A stretch of DNA of 64,000 nucleotides from NCBI RefSeq assembly GCF_019703515.2, contig NC_059351.1, positions 16,371,501 through 16,435,500 of the forward strand. Reading direction: 5' to 3'. The position numbers and the translations under genes were made by a program. Shown here one piece after another: positions 50,798 through 61,290 of this stretch. The stretch comes from Myxocyprinus asiaticus (lineage: Eukaryota > Chordata > Actinopteri > Cypriniformes > Catostomidae). Positions within the stretch are counted from its first letter, which is position 1, and each line of letters begins with the position of its first letter. The notes beneath the pieces are model-generated. The model worked only from the letters and a program-made list of their open reading frames with translations, made no database searches and was not told the origin of the DNA.

Positions 50798-52375
50798 CAG
50801 GTGCATCTCAATAAATTAGAATGTCGTGGAAAAGTTCATTTATTTGAGTAATTCAACTCAAATTGTGAAACTCGTGTATTAAATAAATTCAGTGCACACA
50901 GGCTGAAGTAGTTTAAGTCTTTGGTTCTTTTAATTGTGATGATTTTGGCTCACATTTAACAAAAACCCACCAATTCACTATCTCAAAAAATTAGAATATG
51001 GTGACATGCCAATCAGCTAATCAACTCAAAATACCTGCAAAGGTTTCCTGAGCCTTCAAAATGGTCTCTCAGTTTGGTTCACTAGGCTACACAATCATGG
51101 GGAAGACTGCTGATCTGACAGTTGTCCAGAAGACAATCATTGACACCCTTCACAAGGAGGGTAAGCCACAAACATTCATTGCCAAAGAAGCTGGCTGTTC
51201 ACAGAGTGCTGTATCCAAGCATGTAAACAGAAAGTTGAGTGGAAGGAAAATGTGTGGAAGAAAAAGATGCACAACCAACCTAGAGAACCGCAGCCTTATG
51301 AGGATTGTCAAACAAAATCGATTCAAGAATTTGGGTGAACTTCACAAGGAATGGACTGAGGCTGGGGTCAAGGCATCAACCACACACAGACATGTCAAGG
51401 ATTTTGGCTACAGTTGTCGTATTCCTCTTGTTAAGCCACTCCTGAACCACAGACAACATCAGAGGCGTCTTACCTGGGCTAAGGAGAAATAAAACTGGAC
51501 TGTTGCCCAGTGGTTCAAAGTCCTCTTTTCAGATAAGAGCAAGTTTTGTATTTCATTTGGAAACCAAGGTCCTAGAGTCTGGAGGAAGGGTGGAGAAGCT
51601 CATAGCCCAAGTTGCTTGAAGTCCAGTGTTAAGTTTCCACAGTCTGTGATGATTTGGGGTGCAATGTCATCTGCTGGTGTTGGTCCATTGTGTTTTTTGA
51701 AAACCAAAGTCACTGCACCCGTTTACCAAGAAATTTTGGAGCACTTCATGCTTCCTTCTGCTGACCAGCTTTTTAAAGATGCTGATTTCATTTTCCAGCA
51801 GGATTTGGCACCTGCCCACACTGCCAAAAGCACCAAAAGTTGGTTAAATGACCATGGTGTTGGTGTGCTTGACTGGCCAGCAAACTCACCAGACCTGAAC
51901 CCCATAGAAAATCTATGGGGTATTGTCAAGAGGAAAATGAGAAACAAGAGACCAAAAAATGCAGATGAGCTGAAGGCCACTGTCAAAGAAACCTGGGCTT
52001 CCATACCACCTCAGCAGTGCCACAAACTGATCACCTCCATGCCACACCGAATTGAGGCAGTAATTAAAGCAAAAGGAGCCTCTACCAAGTATTGAGTACA
52101 TATACAGTAAATGAACATACTTTCCAGAAGGCCAACAATTCACTAAAAATGTTTTTTTTTATTGGTCTTATGATGTATTCTAATTTTTTGAGATAGTGAA
52201 TTGGTGGGTCTTTGTTAAATGTCAGCAAAATCATCACAATTAAAAGAACCAAAGACTTAAACTACTTCAGTCTGTGTGCATTGAATTTATTTAATACACG
52301 AGTTTCACAATTTGAGTTGAATTACTGAAATAAATGAACTTTTCCACGACATTCTAATTTATTGAGATGCACCTG
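50798..52375 (+). mobile_element. Tc1-like element, best preserved copy
   Basis: 'caggtgcatctcaataaatt' opens the element after TA (50796-50797), and its inverted copy closes it at 52375 before TA (52376-52377). The terminal repeats are about 200 bp and similar over their length ('tgaaactcgtgtattaaata', 'aattcactatctcaaaaaat' and their inverses). At 1,578 bp it is full length. It lies inside the hAT MITE and is the innermost, so the most recent, of the four layers. Confidence 0.95.
51061..52095 (+). pseudogene. Tc1 transposase with a single nonsense codon
   Basis: One frame runs 344 codons with only one stop (TAA, 51490-51492). The native start is probably MGKTADLTVV at codon 13 (ATG 51097), the usual start of this family as I remember it. 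Domains are a helix-turn-helix ('KEAGCSQSAVSKHVNRKL'), an RKR linker ('GRKRC'), a second helix-turn-helix ('NLGELHKEWTEAGVKAS'), 'LFSDKSKF' (first catalytic Asp, with Lys where Glu is usual next to it), 'VMIWGAMSS', 'FIFQQDLAPAHTAK' (second Asp) and 'SPDLNPIENLW' (third, Glu). It ends KAKGASTKY. The nonsense codon falls where the family has Lys. Otherwise the frame is intact. Confidence 0.95.
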
Positions 52376-52686
52376 TACATTCATTCAAAGTATGCATGTC
52401 TGCCACACGAAGATTGCAGCCTTTAGCGGTTTAATAAATCATACTAGGACTAGATCAAGATGTTAATTTGATTAATTGTCCATTTCAGTGTAAGGAGTAA
52501 CAAAGCATGTGCTCAAAATGAGCATTTTAAATCAGTCGTGTGTCAGTCATATTGCACGCTGGTACTGGATTGAGTCAGTGCTCAGTGCTACTGGTACTGA
52601 AGAAACACTGGTATCATTACATCTTTTTTATTTTAGTATCGACTTGGTACCGAAGTAGCATTACTTTTGACAACACTACTTACAAG

Positions 52687-54480
52687 TTGCTTTACACTTG
52701 CAAGTCAAATTTTGGTTTTAAATATAGGCAAAAAGAAAAAATTCTCCTGAAATTCTATTTTCTGCTAAAGTCTATTGTTTAAGGCTATTCCATGCATTAC
52801 TGTTTTGAAAAAAGAATCTCTAACCAGGATAGAGAGGGAAGTGGACGGCCAGATGCACAACAAAAAGACAAGTAAATCACAGTCTCTAGTTTGAGAAACA
52901 GACTCCTCACAGGTCCTAAACTAGCAGCTTCTAAATGCCAAAGACCTGCATTGCTGCAAGAGGATTCTTGGACAAACAGAAAATTTTAAGAATATAACAT
53001 TTATTTAAATAGAAATAGCCATTTGTAACATTCTAAATGTCTCTAAATCATCTCTATACTACATAATGTGCATTGTGACAAACACATTCCTATTTCAAAT
53101 ATATTGTCATTCACGTTTGTACAAGTATTTTGGCTATTAAATTAACATACTGTACAAAACTAATATAATGCAATACCATAGAGGAAATTTATCTTCTATG
53201 ATATTGCAGCAATTATCCAGATATGGAATGAGATTATTTAGCAAACTTTTATCAACTCCTACATGCCAACTGTATAAAATAAGGCAAAAATAATAATTTC
53301 ACACAGTGTTTAGTGAGAAATATGATTGTTTCAAATACTAAAAGTGGTTGTTCTGTATATGTATTATTGTATTACAGTTGTAATAAAAGCCTTAATTAAC
53401 ATTATGGTTATTTAACATATTGATATATTATTATTAAGTAAATGGTAGCATTTGGTTACATTATGTTTTGTGATTTCTTTATATAAAATCCAACCCTTGC
53501 GCTCTTTTGGCCTCTAGCGGGTGAGGCAGGGCAGGAAAGTACAGTACAGCACTGTGAGCCAGAGTGTTACCCACTAGGACAGTTTATTTTGAACAAGAGG
53601 GGCGAACGATTACGGAATATAACGCGGAAGTACAATACCGAACTGTTACGGATTGATAGAGCGGACCCGTCTGTGCACACGATGGTGAGAGGAACCGGAC
53701 AGCAGGGAAACAAATAATGTTCAGTGAAATGTCAAAAGAGTATCACAATGTATGTAATTGTAACTATATCAGATATTATTAATAAAACCTGGGAACTCGT
53801 TGTGTGGTCATTTTTTGCCCACATATTTTGAATTTCAGGGATATTTTTGTAAATTTTGTCCCCGTTCATTTCCGACACTATTGGCATTGTACCTTTCTAA
53901 GGTATTTAAAAAGTTTGTTTTAGACATATAGTAGCAAGTAAACAAGATGTCCCCACATATATGTCAAACTACATTGTGTTAACGTTTGACACAGTTAAAA
54001 CACTGCCTACCTTAAAAACTAGTGAAGTGTGATCAGTGGTTAAATGTGTTCCCTCATACCTGAATGAACGGCTCCTTTCCAGAATAAATTGAAATATGCA
54101 AAACAATCACTGTATTACAGTTCTTGTATAGTGACAGGGCAGAAAGTCTTGGAGCAACTAGAGAAGAGAGGACACCAGCGGCAGTTTATGAGAGCTGCAG
54201 TGCCCTGCGGGCTTCCGCCATGCCGTGCACAGCACGTTTTAGTTTATAAACAGATTTAGCGCTTATAATTTTCTTCTTCCCAAAATTTCAGTAATATTAT
54301 GTATTTTTTTGTTCTTTGTAATTGTGGTGAAAAATAATTGTAGCAAAGTTGAATACTTCATGTTTAATCAACTCAAATAAAAGTACTATTATTAATTTAT
54401 ACTTAAAAAAATTGAAAAATTAGAAAGATTTACTCAAGTACTGTAACAAGAGTAGTTGTAATTCGTTACATTCCAACTCT
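52687..54480. other. Interior of outer hAT element
   Basis: AT-rich DNA with no gene. The first part may still be LINE-flanking sequence. From about 54350 the subterminal 'tactcaagtact' motif marks the right end of the outer hAT. Confidence 0.5.
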
Positions 54481-54489
54481 GGATATCAG

Positions 54490-54639
54490 AGTAATAAAAT
54501 CACTTACTAGCCTTATTTGTGTAAAGTGTGTGTATTTTCATGTTTATGGACTGGCTCCATTCATTTCCCTTTTAAGTCCTCACTGTAACCGCATAAAAAA
54601 ATAAAACAAAATACAAGGGATAAATTGAAATTATATATG

Positions 54640-54670
<31 letters not shown>

Positions 54671-55298
54671 AGTAATCGCCATTACGCCACAAAAGTTTAA
54701 ACTGCCTTGATACTATAACATTCCATTAATTTTCAAGGAAATAATGACACAATGTACATACATCTTAATGATAATCTTTATTTCATTTATGCAAAATATA
54801 ACTGGGGTAAAGCATCACACTTGACAATTTTCGTGAGATTCACCCATACAACACAGTTTTGTTTACAGTTGCTGTAAAGTCTGAATGTAATCTATACGCA
54901 AAATAGATAACCAAACATCCTGTCCAAATTAGCCTTTCATATTCGATTATCTTATTCAAAAACACAGCCACATGCTTCAAACCCCCCTTATAATATGCAC
55001 ACAGCTGTGCTTACTTAAAGCTGCCTAACATGTTTGTGTTCTTTGCCAGTATCAGAGTTCCAGAGTGCCAGGGACAGCTCTCAGGCAGCCGGGCAGCAGG
55101 CGGGTGGAGGGGGTTTGTGGTTTTTGAGAATCACTGATATACATAACCCAGTAGTGAGAGATTTTGTGCCCTTATCCCCCCTCTGCTGTTCCTCCTATTA
55201 ATAACCCCACACTGCCCAGCCTATTCTTACCCCTCTACATACCCTGAGTGTCTGTCTGTTTCTAACTCTGGTGTTATGACTTTAACTTTTAGAAAGGG
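54490..55298. other. Unassigned spacer
   Basis: No gene. A T-run of about 28 bases lies near 54641-54668. Confidence 0.5.
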
Positions 55299-55494
55299 TG
55301 TAACAGGTATAGGATGGGCAAGGAGGAAGTGGGAACAGGCTGAACAGTAAACATAAAGTTTTAATTAGAAACTCAACTTAAAGCAAACATAAATAAACAC
55401 AGACACATATGCAATGCAGTCGCTCCCGCTGATCAGCTGATTCAGCGCCGGCCATGCTCCATCACGGCCTGGCCACGTCCTCCTCCTCGTCACA
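55299..55494 (-). repeat. TRIM 3' LTR (internally deleted)
   Basis: 196 bp. It lacks about 57 bp that the partner LTR has between 'gcaatgc' and 'ctcccgctgatcagctg', including the CT-rich tract and the 'tttatctcg' promoter-like stretch. Confidence 0.65.
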
Positions 55495-55952
55495 CTCCTC
55501 CCCCGCCTGATTCAGGCCGGGGCGCCACCGGTCTGACTAACTCCGCCCCCCCATCTCTGGAGGGGAGACGCTGCCCTTCCAGCCGTTCTGTCAGCCGGTG
55601 GTCCACCCCGCCTCCTGCGAACCTGAGGGAGAGATGAGGAAAGGCGTGGGGAGAGGGAAAGGGCGAGCGGAGACACACAGAGAGAGAGAGAGAGAGAAGA
55701 ACTCGCTCGCAGGCTCCTGGACGCGCTGTCGCCTGGTCCTCAACAGCTCCTCTGCCCTCTGGCGGAAGCCAGCTCGCTCCTCCCCTGGTGGATGGCATGG
55801 AACTGCTCCTCCCCTTCTCTGCAGATGGCCATGGATCCTCCGGCACTCGGCGGCCGGCAGCGACCCCCTCCGTTCCCAGACAGACGGCCACGTCTGCTCC
55901 CCTGGCGGATGGCAGCGGCGAGGACTCCGCAACTCAGCGGTTTCAGCACCAC

Positions 55953-56205
55953 TGTAACAGGTAAAGGACGGGCAAGCAGGTGGCGGGAACCGGCTGAATA
56001 GTAAACATAAAGTTTTAATGAGAAACTCAAGTTAAAGCAAATGTAAACAAACACAGACACATATGCAATGCGGCCGCGTGTCTCTCTCTCTTTCTCTCCC
56101 GAACTGGCATCTCCGTCTGCCCTTTATCTCGCTCTCCCGCTGATCAGCTGATTCAGCGCTGGCCGTGCTCCATCACGGCCCGGCCACGCCCTCCTTCTCA
56201 TCACA
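55953..56205 (-). repeat. TRIM 5' LTR
   Basis: 253 bp. On the minus strand it holds 'cgagataaaggg' as a possible TATA-like element and 'attaaaacttt' as a possible poly(A) signal region. Confidence 0.65.
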
Positions 56206-56542
56206 AAGTGTTAGAATAGCAACTTTTTTTTTTCTACCTGTCCTCACTGAGAAGGAAAGACAGTCGAGCACTAACGTGAATGATTATAGCTCCTGCATTT
56301 CTACCTCCACTCTTCTAGATGGTGTGTCTGGTAACTAGCAACTGATGTTATAAGGAACATTTAGGATATATTACTGTTGAATGTACTTTTAGTTAACTGA
56401 AAAAAATACAAATAAAATACACACAACACCATCAGTGCTACCCCTGATAACTGCATTTTTTTTTTTCTCATTAATCACTGTTTGAAACTCTTTGACTCTT
56501 TGATTGATGAGTCCTAAACAAATACTCTGGGATCAATACAAT
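56206..56542. other. Unassigned spacer
   Basis: Nothing recognised apart from short T-runs. Confidence 0.5.
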
Positions 56543-57204
56543 TTAAAGGAATTGTTCTCCCAAAAAATGAAAATTCTCCCATCATTTACTCACCCTTGTG
56601 TCATCCCAGATGTGTATGACTTTCTACCATCTGCCGAACTCAAATGAAAATTTTTAGAAGAATTTCTCAGCTCTTTTGTTCCATACAATTCAAGTGAACT
56701 GGTGCCCAAATTTTTAAGCTCCAAAAATAACATAAGTCAGCATAAAAGAAATCCATTTGACTCCAGTGGTTAAATCAATATCTTCAGAAGCGTTATGTTA
56801 GGTGTGGGTGAGACACAGATCACTTTCACGTTCTTTTTCTTCTGTTTTTGGTGATTCACATTCTTCATGCACATCATCCCCTGCTGGGCAGGGAGAATAA
56901 TTTCAAGCAAAAAATGACTTAAATATTGATCTGTTTCTCACTCACCTACATATCGCTTCTGAAAATGTGGATGAAAACACTGGAGTCATATGGATTACTT
57001 TTATTATGACTTTATGTGCTTTTTGGGCGTCAACATTTTGGCACCCGTTCACTTGCATTGTATGAACCTACAGAGCTGAAATATTCTTCTAAAAAAAACA
57101 CAATTTGTGTTCTGAAGAAGAAAGAAAGTCATACACATCTGGGATGGCATGAGGGTGAGTAAATGATGAGAGAATTTTCATTTTTGGATGAACTATGCCT
57201 TTAA
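56543..57204. mobile_element. Fold-back MITE copy 4, full form
   Basis: TTAA at 56543-56546 and 57201-57204. The arms are inverted over almost their whole length ('gtgtatgactttct' against 'agaaagtcatacac'; 'gtgggtgagacacagatc' against 'gatctgtttctcactcacc'). The central spacer carries 'ccctgctgggcaggg'. At 662 bp it is non-coding and similar in plan to 18617-19240. Confidence 0.87.
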
Positions 57205-57520
57205 GATCACTTGGAAGCATTTGTGGCATCATGTTGATTAATAAATAAGTTTGACTCGTTACTCCTTTTCTTAAAAAAAAAAAAAAAAAAAAAAAGAAGA
57301 AGAAGAACGAAAAATCGTGATTACAGTGAGGCACTTACAATAGAATTATGGCCAATGTTTGGAGGATTTAAAAGGTAGCAATATGAAGCTTATAATTTTA
57401 TAATAAGTGCTTACATTCTGTTAAAAATTGTGTATTATTTGAGCTGTAAAATTGTTTTTATGATGGATATAAATGAATAATTATGATTTATTATTCAGTT
57501 TAACACTCTCTACATCAGGG
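57205..57520. other. Unassigned spacer
   Basis: It contains an A-run (57272-57294) and no gene. Confidence 0.5.
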
Positions 57521-58295
57521 GTCTGTTTTAATAAAAACAAAAAATCGAACATTAAAGATCTTTTAATGTTTGTCGCAAAACGGGCCAGTTTACTTATTTT
57601 ATTATCAAAACATTACCCGTTTATGCGCTAAAAGGGTCATGATGCGGGTCTCGTCAATGGTTTGGCTTTCCATTCAGCACAACTGAATAAAACAGGCTGC
57701 ATGACTATGATAAATTATTACTGCAAGAGTTAGATTAATATACAGGTGCGAGGGACTTCAACATTTCTAAATTACACAAATAAAATATATATTCCTGTCT
57801 CGCTTGCTTTTGCTCACGTGTCAGTGATTACCCCTCCGCATACCAATGATACTGAGATCTGTGTTTATATTTGATTAAAGTTCATTGTTGAGAAGGTTTG
57901 CTCAAAAACTTAGTAGCACCAAACAGCACAAGCAGCCTCAAGAATGGACATGGAGTGGCCGTATCACACTTTTCCTTGAGCAGAAGTATATCGCATGAGA
58001 GATCGCTAAGTTTGTTCAAAGGGGAAAGCAAGAACTAGAAAAAGCGCAATCGCATGCATGGTTGCCAGGTTTCGCAAAATAAGTATAACATTAGGCGGAA
58101 TCTTTCAAATTTTCCCAAGTATAAATCCCTAATTGGGGGGGGGGGGGGTTGCATTTCTTATCTGACAAATGCTTGTGGAGGCGAATTAGGTCCCAATGCG
58201 AGATAACTGAGATATCCAATGAAAAAAAAACGCTTTTAAGTTAAATGAGCCGCGGGCCAGATAAAACCATGTGGAGGTCTGGATTCGCCCTGCGG
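57521..58295. mobile_element. hAT-like (Charlie-style) remnant
   Basis: The stretch begins near 'catcaggggtct' and finishes with 'gccctgcgggccataagtt', a pattern common at ends of Charlie-like hAT elements. An internal 'gtgattacccctccgc' block is shared with 39223-39238. A G-run lies near 58136-58149. No coding and no clear duplication were found. Confidence 0.45.
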
Positions 58296-58662
58296 GCCAT
58301 AAGTTATGTTAAGCTTTACCGCATTACATCGTCATGGTAATGAAGTTGTAAAATCTGACATAACTTTACAGAGAAAAGTTTACCACACTAAAATCATGTT
58401 GACACGCATATTGTTTATATCTTGTGGCAATACTTTTGAAACATTGAGTATTTTAAATGTTTACAGATTGACCCCTTCACTGTACTTCCATTGTTAGTGC
58501 CTCACTGTAACCTATATGTCTTTAAACTGCCAAAACTTTGAGAATGGTAAAGTGTTATGCCTGTGTCTGTTCGAAATAGCTTCAGAACAACTTTTTCGGT
58601 ATGCAAATAATACTAATTTTTCAAATTGCAGTATATTAGTATATATAGTATATGTATATATA
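58296..58662. other. Unassigned AT-rich spacer
   Basis: No gene recognised. It ends in short TA repeats before the Tc1 target site. Confidence 0.5.
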
Positions 58663-60283
58663 CAGTGCATCCGGAAAGTATTCACAGCGCTTCACTTTTT
58701 CCACATTTTGTTATGTTACATCCTTATTCCAAAATTGATTAAATTCATTATTTTCCTCACAATTCTACAAACAATACCCCATAATGACAATGTGAAAGAA
58801 GTTTGTTTGAAATTTTTATAAATTTATTAAAAATAAAAAATGAAAAAAATCACATGTACGTAAGTATTCACAGCCTTTGCCATGACACTCAAAATTGAGC
58901 TCAGGTGCATCCTGTTTCTACTGATCATCCTTGAGATGTTTCTACAACTTGATTGGAGTCCACCTGTGGTAAATTCAGTTGACCGGACATGATTTGGAAA
59001 GGCACACACCTGTCTATATAAGGTCCCACAGTTAACAGTGCATGTCAGAGCACAAACCAAGCCATGAAGTCCAAGGAATTGTCTGTAGACCTCCGAGACA
59101 GGATTGTATCGAGGCACAGATCTGGGGAAGGGTACAGAAAAATTTCTGCAGCATTGAAGGTCCCAATGAGCACAGTGGCCTCCATCCGTAAATGGAAGAA
59201 GTTTGGAGCCACCAGGACTCTTCCTAGAGCTGACCGCCTGGCCAAACTGAGCGATCAGGGCAGAAGGGCCTTAGTCAGGGAGGTGACCAAGAACCCGATG
59301 GTCACTCTGACAGAGCTCCAGCATTTCTCTGTGGAGAGAGGAGAACCTTCCAGAAGATCAACCATCTCTGCAGCACTCCACCAGTCAGGCTTGTATTGTA
59401 GAGTGGCCAGATGGAAGCCACTCCTCAGTAAAAGGCACATGACAGCCCACCTGGAGTTTGCCAAAAGGCACCTGAAGGACTCTCAGACCATGAGAAACAA
59501 AGATTGAACTCTTTGGCCTGAATGGCAAGCATCATGTCTGGAGAAAACCAGGCACCACTCATCACCTGGCCAATACCATCCCTACAGTGAAGCATGGTGG
59601 TGGCAGCATCATGCTGTGGGGATGTTTTTCAGAGGCAGGAACTGGGAGACTAGTCAGGATCGAGGGAAAGATGAATGCAGCAATGTACAGAGACATCCTT
59701 GATGAAAACCTGCTCCAGAGCGCTCTGGACCTCAGAATGGGGCGAAGGGTCATTGTCCTGTTGGAAGATGAACCTAAGCACACAGCCAAGATAACATAGG
59801 AGTGGCTCCGGGACAACTCTGTGAATGTCCTTGAGTGGCCCAGCCAGAGCCCAGACTTGAACCCGTTTGAACATCTCTGGAGAGATCTGAAAATGGCTGT
59901 GCACCGATGCTCCCCATCCAACCTGATGGAGCTTGAGAGGTCCTGCAAAGAAGAATGGGAGAAACTGCCCAAAAATAAGTGCGCCAAGCTTGTAGCATCA
60001 TACTCAAAAAGACTTGAGGCTGTAATTGGTGCCAAAGGTGCTTCAACAAAGTACTGAGCAAAGGTTATGAATACTTATGTACATGTGATTTTTTTTTTTT
60101 TTTCGTTTTTGATTTTTAATAAATTTGCAAAGATTTCAAACAAACTTCTTTCATGTTGTCATTATGGGGTATTGTTTGTAGAATTTTGAGGAAAATAATG
60201 AATTTAATCCATTTTGGAATAAGGCTGTAACATAACAAAATGTGGAAAAAGTGAAGCGCTGTGAATACTTTCCGGATGCACTG
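58663..60283 (+). mobile_element. Tc1-like element, full length
   Basis: TA, 'cagtgcatccggaaagtatt' ... 'aatactttccggatgcactg', TA. The terminal repeats are about 190 bp and well matched ('ttcactttttccacattttg' and its inverse). At 1,621 bp it is full size. It belongs to the same family as 36096-37439 in the opposite orientation. The transposase has three separate defects. Confidence 0.95.
59064..60057 (+). pseudogene. Tc1 transposase with deletion, micro-inversion and nonsense
   Basis: ATG at 59064 (MKSKELSVDLRDRIVSRHRS) starts a paired-type DNA-binding domain ('GEGYRKISAALKVPMSTVAS', 'RLAKLSDQGRRALVREV'). At about 59493-59502 a 23-bp loss removes the 'ILWSDET' segment with the first catalytic Asp and shifts the frame (TGA at 59505). 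'[14 protein letters not shown]' follows. At 59748-59773 the strand is flipped, so the expected FIFQQDND reads VIVLLEDE, destroying the second Asp. TAG lies at 59797-59799, then 'VLEWPSQSPDLNPFEHLW' and GAKGASTKY. Compare 36319-37230, which keeps both lost motifs. Confidence 0.93.
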
Positions 60284-60306
60284 TATATGAACCGTCGTAA
60301 TTGTCC

Positions 60307-61290
60307 ACACAACGTCAAGTGAGTGATAGAAGGGGAACGTCTCGGTTACTGTCGTAACCTCCATTCCCTGATGGAGGGAACGAGACGTTGTGTCGATGTA
60401 GTCACAACTACATCTACATCACTCTTGAGAGCCCCGATCACCTCTTTGAGAAAAGGCCAATGAGAATTGGCGAGTGGAATTTGCATGCCACTCCCCCAGA
60501 CATACGGGTATAAAAGGGTGCTGGAATGCAGGATTCATTCAAGTTTTGTGCTGAGGAGCTGAGATACGGTCCCGGCCATTTCAGCAGCTAGTACAGCGTT
60601 GTAGCGAGAGGGACATAACATCTCATTCCCTCCATCAGGGAACAGAGGTTACGACAGTAACAGAGACGTTCCCCTTCTGTCACTCACTCAACGTTGTGTC
60701 GATGTAGTGACACTAGGGTTCCCTATGGAAAAACGCCACAACAGCTGAACCATGTTACATGAGCTGCCGATGCAGGTGCAAACAAGCTGCTGCGTGCGTA
60801 ATAGCAGGTGCATCAGACTGCACGTAACCTCCCCCAATGCCCCAAAAGACGTCATGTGGTTCCCCATATCCCTGAGGGGGGCAAGCGATGTAACTAGCAA
60901 GGGAGCAGGCCATGCCAGCCTCAGCCTTTTCTCTATGTTTCCTCTCCACAGAGTATTAGATTCAGCTGGGGCCATCTAACGCTATCCTGCGCATCAGGGA
61001 AGGTGTTCTTTTCCTTTCCTATTCTTTCAGGGTACTACTCTCAGGAGGAGACATCCGCTACGGAGCTGGTATCCAGACCACTCCATCCCCCGCTGGAGGG
61101 CCAGGAGGTAAATCCTTTGTTTCCTTTTCTTTTTTGTTCGCCGCACCCCGAACGGGCTGCGGTACCCAAATTGTCAAAAAAAGAGCGGTTTCCTCACTCC
61201 TTGGGTCACATAATCGGTGTTCACGGCCGCTCTCAAGAGCGACCCCTAGTGTCACTACATTGACACAACATTGATTGAGTGACAGAAGGG
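60307..61290. mobile_element. Rearranged mini-DIRS
   Basis: It contains the DIRS left tip (from 60344), the terminal-repeat block with 'gacatacgggtataaaag' (60390-60530), an internal complementary region (60625-60722), a short non-coding piece related to 22860-23010 of the large copy (61083-61200, in opposite relative orientation) and a right tip (61231-61290). RT and recombinase are absent. Before the left tip, 60307-60343 reads like a right tip, so a right-tip/left-tip junction is present. The promoter-bearing part of the right terminal repeat is missing. It is non-autonomous. Confidence 0.75.
60625..60722. repeat. Mini-DIRS internal complementary region
   Basis: Over about 80 bp it is the reverse complement of 60307-60390 ('ggttacgacagtaac' with 'gttactgtcgtaacc'; 'cttctgtcactcactcaacg' with 'gtcaagtgagtgatagaag'). 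It thus encodes the two DIRS tips joined. Confidence 0.8.

Larger units (their letters stand above)
49680..52678. mobile_element. hAT MITE with Tc1 inserted
   Basis: The tips 'tagtgttgtca' (49680) and 'tgacaacacta' (ending 52678) are perfect inverted 11-mers. The flanks are identical 8-bp copies 'cttacaag' at 49672-49679 and 52679-52686. Subterminal 'ggtacc' and 'gataccag' motifs recur on both sides. Without the Tc1 the element is about 1.4 kb and non-coding apart from repeat-driven frames. The 8-bp duplication identifies hAT-type insertion. Confidence 0.85.
48682..54481. mobile_element. hAT element hosting three nested insertions
   Basis: The tips are 'cagtggtgaaaagagtactg' (left) and, read inward, 'cagagttggaatgtaacgaa' (right), with subterminal 'ctcaagta'/'acttaagta' motifs on both sides. 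The flanks are identical 8-bp copies, 'gatatcag' at 48674-48681 and 54482-54489. Identical 8-bp duplications and CAG tips support hAT. Removing the nested LINE end, hAT MITE and Tc1 leaves about 2.1 kb of host element, close in size to its relative at 6377-8577. No transposase remains. Confidence 0.8.
55299..56205 (-). mobile_element. TRIM-like LTR retrotransposon miniature
   Basis: Direct repeats at 55299-55494 and 55953-56205 both read TGTAACAG...TCACA on the plus strand (TGTGA...TGTTACA on the minus) and flank a 458-bp interior. On the minus strand, 'tggtgctgaaacc' follows the upstream LTR with one base between, resembling a tRNA primer-binding site, and 'gcgggggaggag' sits just before the downstream LTR, resembling a polypurine tract. 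The flanking 5 bp are 'aaggg' and 'aagtg' (4 of 5). The interior has no RT or integrase. It is a minus-oriented, 907-bp non-autonomous element. Confidence 0.65.

Noticed and set aside
55490..55957. Overlapping 113-133-codon frames on both strands
   Set aside because: They are produced by a GC-rich, stop-poor interior of the TRIM-like element. No conserved motif in any frame.
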